Shown here piece after piece: positions 21,223-32,109 of a DNA stretch of 64,000 nt (position 1 is its first letter; every line of letters begins with the position of its first letter). Below the pieces are notes generated by a model that did no database searches, was not told where the DNA came from, and worked only from the letters and a program-made list of their open reading frames with translations. The stretch is from NCBI GenBank assembly GCA_963969495.1, contig OZ018321.1:128806120-128870119 (forward strand), written 5' to 3'. Position numbers and translations under genes: made by a program. This DNA is from Ceratothoa steindachneri. Its lineage: Eukaryota; Arthropoda; Malacostraca; Isopoda; Cymothoidae.

Positions 21223-22772
21223 TGTCGTAGAATGACTCCCGACGATACCATATATATCTATTCGTTGAGGGAACTTCCTTAATTATCTTTAGAGTGCGTT
21301 TACTGTCTGGCGGCCGATATTATGTATCTTCGATATGCTTAAGAAGTGGAACTGAGCTCAAGGATAATAATATTGCTATCATTAATAAAATAGAGTTTTA
21401 TTAATAATAACTATAAACAATACACAAAAAAACGGAAAATATTGACATAAACAGAATGGAAAGGGTCGTGGAGACTCGGGCTAATCCAAGGATTTAAGGG
21501 ATTAAAAAAGGTAAAACAAATATAGAGTTAAAGAGATGGGATGGTTCGATAAACAATTTAAAGCACAGGATAGAATTGACAAAAGGGATCAATACTCAAA
21601 GGTGAAGTTTGGCTTACGTAACTTTGGCACTAGTGGTGCAGTGGAAGGTGGCGCAAAGGAGTTTCGGTCCGCTGGCGAGCTCCAGCCGAAGGGAGGGGGG
21701 GATAAAAGGATCCTGACGAGGCGTCTTGGAAAAGAGAACCGTTACTCGACGAACGACTTGAAGAACAATGGCTGTTCTACTTTGTTCTCTTCTGAACAAA
21801 GGGGGGGATGAGAACCGTCTCTTGTCTACGGGCTCGAGAACAATGGCTGTTCTAATGTTGTTCTCCTTTGAACAACAGGGGGGGTGAGAACCGTTTCTTG
21901 GCGAAGGGCTCAAAACGAACAATGGCTGTTCTGGGTTGTTCTCTTCTGAACAAAAGGGGGGGGGGATGAGAACCGTCTCTTGTCTACGGGCTCAAGAACA
22001 ATGGCTGTTCTAATGTTGTTCTCCTTTGAACAACAGGAAGGGTGATGAGAACCGTTTCTTGGCGAAGGGCTCAAAACGAACAATGGCTGTTCTAATGCTG
22101 TTCTCCTCGAACAACAGGGGGGGGATGAGAACCGTTTCTTGGCGAAGGACTCAAAACGAACAATGGCTGTTCTAATGCTGTTCTCCTTTGAACAACAGGG
22201 GGGGGGGATGAGAACCGTTTCTTGGCGAAGGGCTCAAAACGAACAATGGCTGTTCTAATGCTGTTCTCCTTTGAACAACAGGGGGGGGAAGCCTTGGGGA
22301 CTTGACGTCGGAAAGGCTCGAACCTTTGGCACTCAAGGAATATTGTCCTCCTTCTGGACAAGTGAAAGTGAATCTCGAGGTCGAGGTCCCTTGGCGCACA
22401 AAGGGAGAGAGGGTCGTGGTGATGTTTCGCGACGAAAATCTGGATCTCCAATCTCATCTTAGTGGTAAAGTTTCCATATAAATAGCCAGGACATCTCCTT
22501 GGCGTGGGGGAAAATGAAGTGGAAGCTTGGAGGGAACGCACAGCCGGGCCGGGGAACAATGCCTTATCTGTTCATAAGCCTAACTCGATCTGGCGAGGTC
22601 GGCGTATGGGGGCGAACGGGGGGACGATAACCTCCTTGTTTAAACATTGGCATCCGGTAGCTGAGATAAGACTCCAAGCCTCGAATCGAAGATGCACGTG
22701 GGCAGCATCGTGGTTTTAAATAATACGGGGTAGGAGTTGAAATTAAACGCAGCTTCAACACGTTCTATCACA
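21223..22772 (-). repeat. 3' LTR of the LTR retrotransposon
   Basis: This LTR pairs with 25,857-27,399 and differs by only scattered substitutions and homopolymer changes (for example ACGAACGACTTG against ACGAACGGCTTG). It contains seven copies of an 80-bp repeat (21,765-22,285). In this minus-strand element it lies downstream of RNase H. Confidence 0.95.
21765..22285. repeat. 80-bp tandem repeats inside the 3' LTR
   Basis: Seven units of about 80 bases each carry AGAACAATGGCTGTTCT (an AGAACA/TGTTCT dyad with 5-base spacer). Most units also have GTTGTTC ... GAACAAC around TCCTTT, then a G-run and GATGAGAACC. Two subtypes alternate: one with TCTTGTCTACGGGCTC, one with TTCTTGGCGAAGGGCTC. Confidence 0.93.
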
Positions 22773-22784
22773 CCCCTCCATTCC
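22773..22784 (-). other. Polypurine tract candidate of the LTR element
   Basis: On the minus strand GGAATGGAGGGG ends immediately before the 3' LTR start TGTGATAG. Position and purine content fit the second-strand primer of LTR retrotransposons. Confidence 0.7.
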
Positions 22785-23195
22785 AGGGGAAGTTGTCACT
22801 TCGAAAAAAAAAGAGAGAAGGGACAACGATAGAGCTCCGTTGTGGGGAACTCGTTTTCTTGTACCAACCGTACCTTCCTGCACCTAACTAGTATTACCTT
22901 AATACATAAGATCATTTTGATCTTTAGATTACAGGGGAAAATAACCTTTAATACAACTTAATCAAAGAAAAAAAAAGGGCATGGAACAATGAAATGATAT
23001 AAACTTAGTACATACGGGACAAAATAATTTATACGTAAATTAATAAGAACAAATATATAGACATACAAAAAATTAGACATTGAGCGTTACAAAATTCAGA
23101 CATATACATTAATTAATTATATTACAAAAGAATCTTAAATTAAGTCGTACAAGACGGTATATACCTACATGGAGATACTAATCCTATGAATACAA
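22785..23195. other. Non-coding interior between RNase H and the 3' LTR
   Basis: About 410 bases of AT-rich sequence lie where an integrase gene would normally be found. I see no zinc-binding or DDE motif in it on either strand. Confidence 0.7.
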
Positions 23196-23938
23196 TTATT
23201 CTACGCTATTCGGTAACGCATTCCTACTGAGTGCGTCAGCGACCTGGTTATCGGAACCTTTGATATAATTTATTTTAAATTGATACTCTTGCAAGAGTAA
23301 ACTCCAGCGCATGATGCGGCCGTTTGAGTGTCTCAAATTCCTAATATAGGCTAACGGACGGTGGTCGGTTCCTATTTGAAATTCTTTACATATCAAGTAC
23401 AGCTTGAATTTGTCTATGACCCAGATAATTGATAGAGCTATCTTTTCTCTAGTGGCATATCTCTTTTCGCGTGGTAATAATTGACGACTAGCATATGCAA
23501 CTGGATGACTCGTTCTGTCATCCACGTATTGAAGGAGTACACCTCCAATGCTTCGTTGATCACGTCGGTCTTAACCCAAAAGGATTTTTCCGGGTTGGGC
23601 AACTTAAAAATGGGGGCAGAAATGAACTTACTTTTGAGCTGATTAAAATGGGAAACAGCGACATCATTCCAACGTAAACGATCGGAGAAATTCTTTTCCT
23701 GAAGGGGGCATAGGGGGGCCGAAATTGCAGCGAAATTCGGAACAAATCGCTGATAGGGAGAAGCTGATCCTAGGATCGATCTTAATGGCTTCTTTGTAAT
23801 CGGGAGGGGCATGTCGGCGATTGCCTTAATCTTGTTCTCGTGGGGACCTAACTTGCTTCGTCCTATTTTGAAACCAAATATTTGATGGTTTCGTGAGCAA
23901 AATGGCATTTGCTGGGGCCAAGGTGAGGCCATTTTCAC
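23196..23938 (-). pseudogene. RT thumb/connection and RNase H of the LTR element, frameshifted
   Basis: On the minus strand the piece 23,938-23,438 holds VGRSKLGPHENKIKAIADMP-like connection sequence (GRSKLGPHENKIKAIADMP), LRSILGSASPYQRFVPNFAA and a degraded HTDASN counterpart (KTDVINEAL). A shifted frame (23,525-23,196) continues with HPVAYASRQLLPREKRYATR, ICKEFQIGTDHRPLAYIRN and IKGSDNQVADALSRNA, the typical end of gypsy RNase H. The RT fingers and palm with YxDD are absent: upstream the reading starts at LRENGLTLAPAN. This domain would remove RNA during cDNA synthesis, but here it is broken. Confidence 0.88.
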
Positions 23939-23939
23939 G

Positions 23940-24290
23940 CAGTTGCTCGAAAAGAACTAATAGGGCGGGTAAATGGTGATTCCATTTAATTAGTTCTTGT
24001 AGCTGACTCTTCGGACGTGGTGTCAGCTGCGCGTCACTATCCAGGTCAGAGGGTTCTAAAGACTCGCCTGGTAGGGAAGGAGGAGGGTAATCGGCATCAG
24101 GTTGGATGCACACTGTCTGGAGTACATTAAGGGACTCCGCGGGGCAATCCTCTTCAAGCGCCGATGCTTCGTCCAATTCTACGAAGGTATCTCCATGGGC
24201 GCGTTGGGGGTTCTTTTTTTCTTGGGGTCCAGGGACAGTCTCCGTGTCCTTGTCTGGGGCCTTATCACCTAAGGGTGTTAGTGATTCACA
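23940..24290 (-). pseudogene. Linker between protease and RT remnant of the LTR element
   Basis: This stretch shares the minus-strand frame of the upstream Gag-protease after its stop at 24,291. It is acidic and proline-rich (for example SLEPSDLDSDAQLTPRPKSQ). At its end it runs into LLVLFEQLRENGLTLAPANA, which is a late RT segment. The early RT blocks are therefore deleted between the two. No independent function is suggested. Confidence 0.55.
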
Positions 24291-25490
24291 CTACTCATTT
24301 TCCGTCCTAAAGTCCTGGTTAGGGGTCTCCGAGAAATCGGACGGTATCGGGGTTCTGATGGGGACGGGCTCCTGGGCTTCTTTCTTATCTCGGCCTTGAG
24401 GAAGGGCGGCCTGAAACACAGGGTCGAAACTTACTTGGGGGCTCTGTCCTATAAGTACAGAACAGAATTTTATGGGTGCTACAATGACTTCAGCCCAGCC
24501 ATTATAATATTGACACTGCAGGTAACATCTAGCGACGGGGAATCGGTTCGCCCGCCCAAGGTGGTCATGTACCACCGCAAATTTTTCGTGGTTAGAGGCC
24601 ACTGAGAGGAGTTCGTCGGACACAATGAAGCACGTACATCCTGTGTCCCTGACGAGAGTCAATACTCGGCAGCTGTCCACGCTGCCCTCCTCATATTTCA
24701 AAGTTCCCGATGAACTTTTACCAAAAACAAAATTTACCTGGTGGCCTGACGGAGAAGGAGAAGTTTCTGCTTGGGTCTGCACCACCGGGGGAGCCGGGGT
24801 TGCATTAATCTGGTGAACTTGGTGGGCTGGTCCGCTTTTAAGCCTAGAATTTTTTGGGCAATTCCAGCTCATGTGGTTTTCTACACCACAGGTGAAGCAT
24901 ATGGTTGGTCGCTTCGGGAAGAGAGATGGAGGAGAAGTCTTAACGGGAGGTTTGGAGTCCCGTTGTTGGTTTTGGGGAAAGAAGTTTTGGGGTTTTACGG
25001 GGCTCGGAAACTTTGTCAGCTTTCCTGGGAAGGAGCGCGAGTCCGTCCTTCTTTCTTCTCGTTGGATTTCTTTTTCTCGTTCTTCTCGTTGTATTTTTCT
25101 TTCTCGTTCTTCTCGTTGTATTTCTCTTTCTCGTTCCTCTCGTTGTTTTTCTCTTTCTCGTTCTTCTCGTTGTATTTTTCTTTCTCGTTCTTCTCGTTGT
25201 ATTTCTCTTTCTCGTTCCTCTCGTTGTTTTTCTCTTTCTCGTTCTTCTCGTTGTATTTTTCTTTCTCGTTCCTCTCGTTGTATTTCTCTTTCTCGTTCCT
25301 CTTGTCGGATTACTCTTTCCCTTTCACTTTCTACCTTTTTTCTTTGATATTTTTCTTCAATCCGAGCTAGTTCACTCTGATGGTGAAGGTACACTTGTCT
25401 TATCCATTCCTCTCTTATGTACTTAATTAGTTCTTTTCCGGAAAGTCCCAAAGATTCTCCTTGCACTTTAAAGATTTCAAACTGAGTCAT
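24291..25490 (-). CDS. Gag-like protein with zinc knuckle and aspartic protease motif
   Basis: This 399-residue intact frame starts at ATG 25,490. Residues 1-37 are an N-terminal Gag-like helix region (FKVQGESLGLSGKELIKYI). Residues about 45-147 are an extremely charged Arg/Glu/Gln helix made of 9-residue repeats (EEREREIQR, EERERKIQR, EEREREKQR). A Pro/Ser linker leads to one zinc knuckle, C198-x2-C201-x4-H206-x4-C211. A retropepsin-like Asp-Thr-Gly follows at D282 (VRDTGCTCFIV). It would package element RNA and process polyproteins. It is the only long uninterrupted frame in the element and may be the part still under selection, or simply young. A C-terminal stop separates it from the linker and RT. 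Confidence 0.85.
   Translation of the reverse strand: MTQFEIFKVQGESLGLSGKELIKYIREEWIRQVYLHHQSELARIEEKYQRKKVESERERVIRQEEREREIQREERERKIQREEREREKQREEREREIQREERERKIQREEREREKQREEREREIQREERERKIQREEREKEIQREERRTDSRSFPGKLTKFPSPVKPQNFFPQNQQRDSKPPVKTSPPSLFPKRPTICFTCGVENHMSWNCPKNSRLKSGPAHQVHQINATPAPPVVQTQAETSPSPSGHQVNFVFGKSSSGTLKYEEGSVDSCRVLTLVRDTGCTCFIVSDELLSVASNHEKFAVVHDHLGRANRFPVARCYLQCQYYNGWAEVIVAPIKFCSVLIGQSPQVSFDPVFQAALPQGRDKKEAQEPVPIRTPIPSDFSETPNQDFRTENE
25020..25320. repeat. 27-bp repeat encoding the Gag charged helix
   Basis: In DNA this is a run of TTCTCGTT/TTTCTCTTTC units with a period of 27 bases. It gives long open frames on the plus strand as well (24,771-25,370), rich in SFF/SRSS, which are shadows. 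Confidence 0.85.
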
Positions 25491-25810
25491 CTTTGCACTT
25501 GGGGCGCACTAGTCAACCAACTAAAATTCCTCGCAACAAGAATTATGCCTCTATAGAATTAGCCTACCTAAATATGGGCACTGACCTATTCGTACTTGGT
25601 TTCTCAATCTAAATAACCACTGACTAAAATCACCAAAAAACACAAACAAATTATTATAACCGTTCCTTGAGCTACTCCAGCTTCTTAAGTTTAAAAAAAA
25701 GGGGATAGCAATCGTTAAAACAAAAGGGAACTACTATATTCTATTATTATAACGAATAACACTATGCTTTACTCGACTGAGACCAGTGTTTGCAAAGATA
25801 TAGCGTTAAA

Positions 25811-25829
25811 CCTTACACACCTGATACCA
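25811..25829 (-). other. Primer-binding-site candidate
   Basis: On the minus strand TGGTATCAGGTGTGTAAGG lies 27 bases after the 5' LTR end, separated by a (TA)n run. The TGGTATCAG start resembles tRNA-complementary primer sites, but the unusual distance makes this tentative. Confidence 0.4.
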
Positions 25830-25856
25830 AATTTAAATAGTATATATATATATATA

Positions 25857-27399
25857 TGTCGTAGAATGACTCCCGACGATACCATATATATCTATTCGTT
25901 GAGGGAACTTCCTTAATTATCTTTAGAGTGCGTTTACTGTCTGGCGGCCGATATTATGTATCTTCGATATGCTTAAGAAGTGGAACTGAGCTCAAGGATA
26001 ATAATATTGCTATCATTAATAAAATAGAGTTTTATTAATAATAACTATAAACAATACACAAAAAAACGGAAAATATTGACATAAACAGAATGGAAAGGGT
26101 CGTGGAGACTCGGGCTAATCCAAGGATTTAAGGGATTAAAAAAGGTAAAACAAATATAGAGTTAAAGAGATGGGATGGTTCGATAAACAATTTAAAGCAC
26201 AGGATAGAATTGACAAAAGGGATCAATACTCAAAGGTGAAGTTTGGCTTACGTAACTTTGGCACTAGTGGTGCAGTGGAAGGTGGCGCAAAGGAGTTTCG
26301 GTCCGCTGGCGAGCTCCAGCCGAAGGGGGGGGGATAAAAGGATCCTGACGAGGCGTCTTGGAAAAGAGAACCGTTACTCGACGAACGGCTTGAAGAACAA
26401 TGGCTGTTCTACTTTGTTCTCTTCTGAACAAAGGGGGGGATGAGAACCATCTCTTGTCTACGGGCTCGAGAACAATGGCTGTTCTAATGTTGTTCTCCTT
26501 TGAACAACAGGGGGGGTGAGAACCATTTCTTGGCGAAGGGCTCAAAACGAACAATGGCTGTTCTGGGTTGTTCTCTTCTGAACAAAAGGGGGGGGATGAG
26601 AACCGTCTCTTGTCTACGGGCTCAAGAACAATGGCTGTTCTAATGTTGTTCTCCTTTGAACAACAGGAAGGGTGATGAGAACCGTTTCTTGGCGAAGGGC
26701 TCAAAACGAACAATGGCTGTTCTAATGCTGTTCTCCTCGAACAACAGGGGGGGATGAGAACCGTTTCTTGGCGAAGGGCTCAAAACGAACAATGGCTGTT
26801 CTAATGCTGTTCTCCTTTGAACAACAGGGGGGGATGAGAACCGTTTCTTGGCGAAGGGCTCAAAACGAACAATGGCTGTTCTAATGCTGTTCTCCTTTGA
26901 ACAACAGGGGGGGGGAAGCCTTGGGGACTTGACGTCGGAAAGGCTCGAACCTTTGGCACTCAAGGAATATTGTCCTCCTTCTGGACAAGTGAAAGTGAAT
27001 CTCGAGGTCGAGGTCCCTTGGCGCACAAAGGGAGAGAGGGTCGTGGTGATGTTTCGCGACGAAAATCTGGATCTCCAATCTCATCTTAGTGGTAAAGTTT
27101 CCATATAAATAGCCAGGACATCTCCTTGGCGTGGGGGAAAATGGAGTGGAAGCTTGGAGGGAACGCACAGCCGGGCCGGGGAACAATGCCTTATCTGTTC
27201 ATAAGCCTAACTCGATCTGGCGAGGTCGGCGTATGGGGGCGAACGGGGGGACGATAACCTCCTTGTTTAAACATTGGCATCCGGTAGCTGAGATAAGACT
27301 CCAAGCCTCGAATCGAAGATGCACGTGGGCAGCATCGTGGTTTTAAATAATACGGGGTAGGAGTTGAAATTAAACGCAGCCTTAACACGTTCTATCACA
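25857..27399 (-). repeat. 5' LTR of the LTR retrotransposon
   Basis: This is the partner of 21,223-22,772 and, like it, contains seven 80-bp units (26,390-26,910). Substitutions are few, for example AATGGAGTGG against AATGAAGTGG, so insertion was recent compared with the host LINE. The right border is followed by the target duplication CCCAT. Confidence 0.95.
26390..26910. repeat. 80-bp tandem repeats inside the 5' LTR
   Basis: Seven units correspond one-to-one with those of the 3' LTR, with the same order of subtypes, so the array was copied whole by reverse transcription rather than expanded separately. Confidence 0.93.
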
Positions 27400-27404
27400 C
27401 CCAT

Positions 27405-28330
27405 TTAATTTCTAGTAAACGTCTTTGTGCTCTCGAGCGATCTCCTTCGTCCCCTCTCTCCATCTGGTTTGCGAAGGAGTTTGTACCATGTTTTGGGTAC
27501 ACACTTGCAGTCTTCGTTTATGATGGAGGCATTTATTCTTTCTAATTCCTTGTCAATCTCCTCCAATGTTGCCTCCTGTAGGTCAGCTGGTTCTTGTTAA
27601 CTAAGAAGTAGCTCAGGGTTCCCTCAGTTGGCCGAGAATTAGCATTTGCGGAGAGTGACCGGAAGTTGGATCGGTGCGAGCGAAATTGTTGCTAAAATCA
27701 CTATGGTGTCGGTGATTGCTGTTGGGACCATCTAATAATGGTAAGTGAAGGGAAAGTCGTTGCTTCTCATGATTATGTCAGGTTTTGTTTCAGATCTGTA
27801 GTTGATATCGGTCAATAAGTTCGGTCCTATCCATTGGATATTTTATCTTTCCTTAATCACCTTCAAGTTTCGACTTCTTTCGTGTATGTTAACATAGTTG
27901 GCCGTTGGCTCCTGGCATTGAGGTTATCCCCTAAGAATGTCATTCTGCAGTGCCAGAACAAGGTGTAAAAGTTGTTGGTGCTATCATGTCACTGCTATCA
28001 TGAGGTTACCCACCGATGTTGGTAGTTCTACGTCTACAATGGTCTCAACCAGCCGCTTCGGCTGGCACGTGAGGGAGATATTCCTTTTGATAGCTATAGC
28101 ATCACCGTCATTCCTTTACTAAGTGTTTTTAAGTTTTTATCGCTCAGTATTTTTAATTGACCAGATCTTGTGTAATAACCTGCTCCATTATTAGAATGAA
28201 GTTGGGGTCGAGCACTTAGAATATGTTTTCATATGCCGTAGCTTTCATCCCATCCATTAACGTGAAATAATCCTTAATCGGTTTTTGATATTATCCATGC
28301 TGTTTTCATGGCTTCCTGTTCTTATTAGTG
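27405..28330 (-). pseudogene. LINE-B1 ORF2 endonuclease and linker, degraded
   Basis: On the minus strand this reads ATLEEIDKELERINASI (about 27,575-27,525) against NLEEIDEEINKITDLL of LINE-B2, then upstream KPDIIMRSNDFPF and ILATISLAPIQLPVTLRK (about 27,790-27,665). Near 28,085-27,990 is DGDAIAIKRNISL, and near 28,270-28,200 NIF-VLDPNFILIMEQ. The order equals that of the LINE-B2 endonuclease. Stops are frequent. The segment is cut at 27,405 by the LTR element. Confidence 0.87.
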
Positions 28331-28990
<660 letters not shown>

Positions 28991-29938
28991 CGGGTTGGGC
29001 GGGAAGCATATTTTTTCATATTATTGGTTTTTGCACTCTTTGATAAATATTTATTTTTTCACCAAAATAAACCGTTCATAGGCAAGTCTCAGTAAGCAGA
29101 GGGGCCAAGAATTTTATTTTTTAGCCTTACTGGAAATCATTCGTCTGTAATTAGACTTTTTTATTCTCAAAACATTTCGTTCAACAACAAAAATAAACTG
29201 GGTTTTGAGAGGGAAAAGAAAACGCTATGCTGCGGGAGACTACTTGGCGCAGTATATGAAGAAAGAAGCATAATGGTGCATTTCCTAGAAAAACTTGAAA
29301 AACGGCAGTTTTTTGAATAATGCAGGATTTTCAAACATATCAAAATCCAAAATATTATGACGCCAGTTATAGTATATCGATTTGACTTGGATGATGAACG
29401 AAATATTTTGAAAGAAAAACATAAAATGTAAGTCTAGTTTCTGATTTATTGTTTTTTGTAAAAAACGTTGCCTTTATAAAATTCAAGAATTTATTAGAAT
29501 TATTATGGAACAGTATTAATATAATTCTATTGTTTAGAAGAATAAAATGATAAACTTTTAATAGATTTAAAAATTGAGAAATTTATTAAATTTGTGTGGA
29601 TGAGAGTACATACTGGATATTAAAACGCAAGACCGTCTGCAATTGTTGCAAGATTATTTTTCTGTAACCATGCTAAATGTAGAGCTAATTAAATTGATGA
29701 GTTTTCCACATAACTACCGTAGAGTTCAGAATATTATGAATGAAGAAAGAATTTAATTAACTTGCTATTTTGATCCGAAATAGTCTATATCCAAATATAA
29801 TTACACAAATGTTGGAATTATCTGTTTGCTTACTTTTTGTACTCTGTTCTTTTATTCGGGTTTATTACGGTCTTGTTTGATAATTAATTCGTTCCTAGTT
29901 TAGTAAATCGTTCATTCGTCTCTTTTCTCCTGTTTTAG
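28991..29938. other. AT-rich spacer, nothing recognised
   Basis: No ORF, repeat or element end was recognised in this AT-rich stretch. Confidence 0.5.
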
Positions 29939-31190
29939 TATGTCGTGGTACAACCGCTCTCTACCATACACTACTCCTATATTATGTAGGGGGGGGGATC
30001 TAATCACCTATTGCAACGCAAACCGCTGAAGGACTGTTCGCAGGGATTAACGACCGACTAGGAGGTCACACTTGAGGCGTTGGGTTTCAAATCCTTAATA
30101 TTCCAACAGAGTGCAGAAATGGTTGACGAGATTTACTTGAATAGACCGAGATTATCGTTCAAGGTTAGTTAAAGATGAAAGAACAAGATATAATTTTATT
30201 TACAAAGATCAAAATAAGAATAATAATAGACAAAGGGGAATTATTTAAATTGAAAGAGTCTTAATATTTATTATGAGAAAGGATTCTCAAATGGAATTAA
30301 TTGCTTAAAGTTACTAGGCTCAGATCAAAAACGGGAACTTTACAATACTAATAATGGAGGGAGTTTCAGTCTTACGGGTCAATGACTTCGAGGGAAGTCC
30401 TTCTTGCGATTAAGCGAATGGGGAACGATCCGATAAGGCAAGCGGGGCACGATCCAAATGAGGCAGGTGGGGCACGATCCAAACAAACCTTCAGATGAAG
30501 ATAGCCAAACTTCAAATATGACGTTCGACGAGAAATGTGGGAATTCTCGTAATTCCACTGAAAGAGGAATCTTCTCTTCCTCAAAGGTAATCGATGGAGA
30601 TTTCTTCAGTTCAATTAAACAAAGGGAGACTGTTGCGCAAGTTCAAAGGCTTGCCGTTGACAGAAGGTACCAATTGACTTGGGTAGCATCACAGCTGTAG
30701 AAGGCTGCTGTCTGACGAACGCTCACGGGACGAGATGATAAGGACGGCATTGAGGTGCGCGCTGGACTCGTCTAACTACAGAATAGCTCGAGAATTTGTA
30801 TGCCCGATTCTGAAGGGGAAGGAGGAGTTTGGTGAAAGGAGTCACAAGCTCCAGACATCTTATTTCAGTGGCGGAGTCGATTCATCGTTTAGCACAAGGG
30901 GCGAGATAGAGCGGTTCTTTCACACCTCGTCACCGGAGGGGGGGGAGGGGAGGCTTGGGACGAGTTCTCAGGATTGGGAAATATTTTCCCAACGTGCCCA
31001 GGAGTCGAAAATTTGAGAATGTTCGAACAGGAAATGACGTTGTTCATGGCGTGATACCATAGCACGTGGTCTCCGATAAATAGGGGGGTGGGTCAGTGGT
31101 TGTTATTTTGTATAGTAATTTAACGAATATTCAAATAAAGTAATGAAAAATAGTGCAATACCGTAGATTAATTTCTTGAAACGCGTTACC
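29939..31190. other. GC-richer block, possible solo LTR
   Basis: A block beginning near TGTCGTGGTACAACCGC (29,940) resembles the LTR above in architecture. It has an AT-rich TTATTT/AATAATA zone (30,180-30,340), short direct repeats (GGGGCACGATCCAAA at 30,446-30,460 and 30,470-30,484), a G-run, and a GATAAATAGG word near 31,075. I could not align it base by base to the LTR and found no target duplication. The 80-codon frame at 30,458-30,700 has no recognised domain. Confidence 0.3.
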
Positions 31191-32109
31191 AGTCTCTCGA
31201 GGAACTGCTGGTTTCTCAAAACTAGTCTCCGATGTAGACGATTCCTAATATTTTTGCCCTATTCTTTTATTAGTTCATTTATTTGTTTCTCCATTTGTTT
31301 GATAGTTAATCAATGTCCACTTTCATATATTTTAAGGCTTTTTCTTTCCTTCGTTTGTATGGTTATTTGTCTCTTCGTTTGCACATTGTGCACGCTCATT
31401 TAGAGATTGATCTGAGTGAGATATGAGGGAAAGCTCGGGCAAGGCCGGTCACACAAAAGAACAAAAGAGAAACAAAAGAGGGATAAAGGACATTGGGTGT
31501 CACCAAACTCCTTTCTAGCGTGTCACATCCATTACCTAAACATCTATATTTACATACATACGATATCATGCTCATTACTCCATAGGAAATAAAGAAACCA
31601 AACAAGGATCCTACATAGATTAAGAAAGAAGGAAGAGACAGATAGCAAGCGCAATGAAATAATGTAAACTCTTTTTACCCGTTAAAGAAAGTGAAAAATC
31701 GGTGCCATCGAGCGCTCCATGCTTATGGGATGTGGTTAGCATGGCATCCTGAAAAGCGAAGAGCGCTCGATGGCATTGGTTCAAACTGCCTCTATTTATT
31801 CAGTTTATTTAACGAGTATAAAGTGTTTATATTTTTTATTCAGTTTGTTCTCACTTTCTCTCTCCTTCCTTCTTTCTTAATCTATATATGATCGTTGTTT
31901 GGTCTTATAAAAAAAACGAAATCTCTTGTGTATCATCCTTCCTAATTCCTATGAGTTATTGAGCATCTCCTGCCTCACGTATTATTGTGATTTCCCTTTC
32001 ATTCAATATCATGTATACACTTTGACATCCATCCCGGATGGTTAAGTCCATTTTATCTAAAGAATCTTAACGAAACCAAAACACAAAGCAATATATGCAA
32101 TTAGATAGG
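31191..32109. other. Spacer with a strong hairpin, no gene
   Basis: Apart from the hairpin at 31,703-31,775 (listed separately), I see AT-rich sequence and short frames without domains. Confidence 0.5.
31703..31775. repeat. Perfect 15-bp stem hairpin with inner stem
   Basis: TGCCATCGAGCGCTC (31,703-31,717) pairs exactly with GAGCGCTCGATGGCA (31,761-31,775). Inside it CCATGCT pairs with AGCATGG (31,717-31,723 with 31,738-31,744). It may be a structured RNA or a small inverted-repeat element. Confidence 0.85.

Larger units (their letters stand above)
21218..27404 (-). mobile_element. LTR retrotransposon, complete ends, non-autonomous, in LINE-B1
   Basis: Two near-identical LTRs of about 1.55 kb (21,223-22,772 and 25,857-27,399) bracket a 3.08-kb interior. 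Both LTRs run TG...CA on either strand, and the insertion is flanked by the 5-bp target duplication CCCAT (21,218-21,222 and 27,400-27,404). LINE-B1 can be read in continuity across the insertion. The interior, read on the minus strand, holds Gag-protease, the C-terminal part of RT and RNase H. It lacks the RT palm and any integrase, so mobilisation in trans is inferred. Confidence 0.93.

Noticed and set aside
24771..25370. 199-codon plus-strand frame rich in SFF/FSL
   Set aside because: It is the antisense shadow of the charged Gag repeat; two other frames are also open there.
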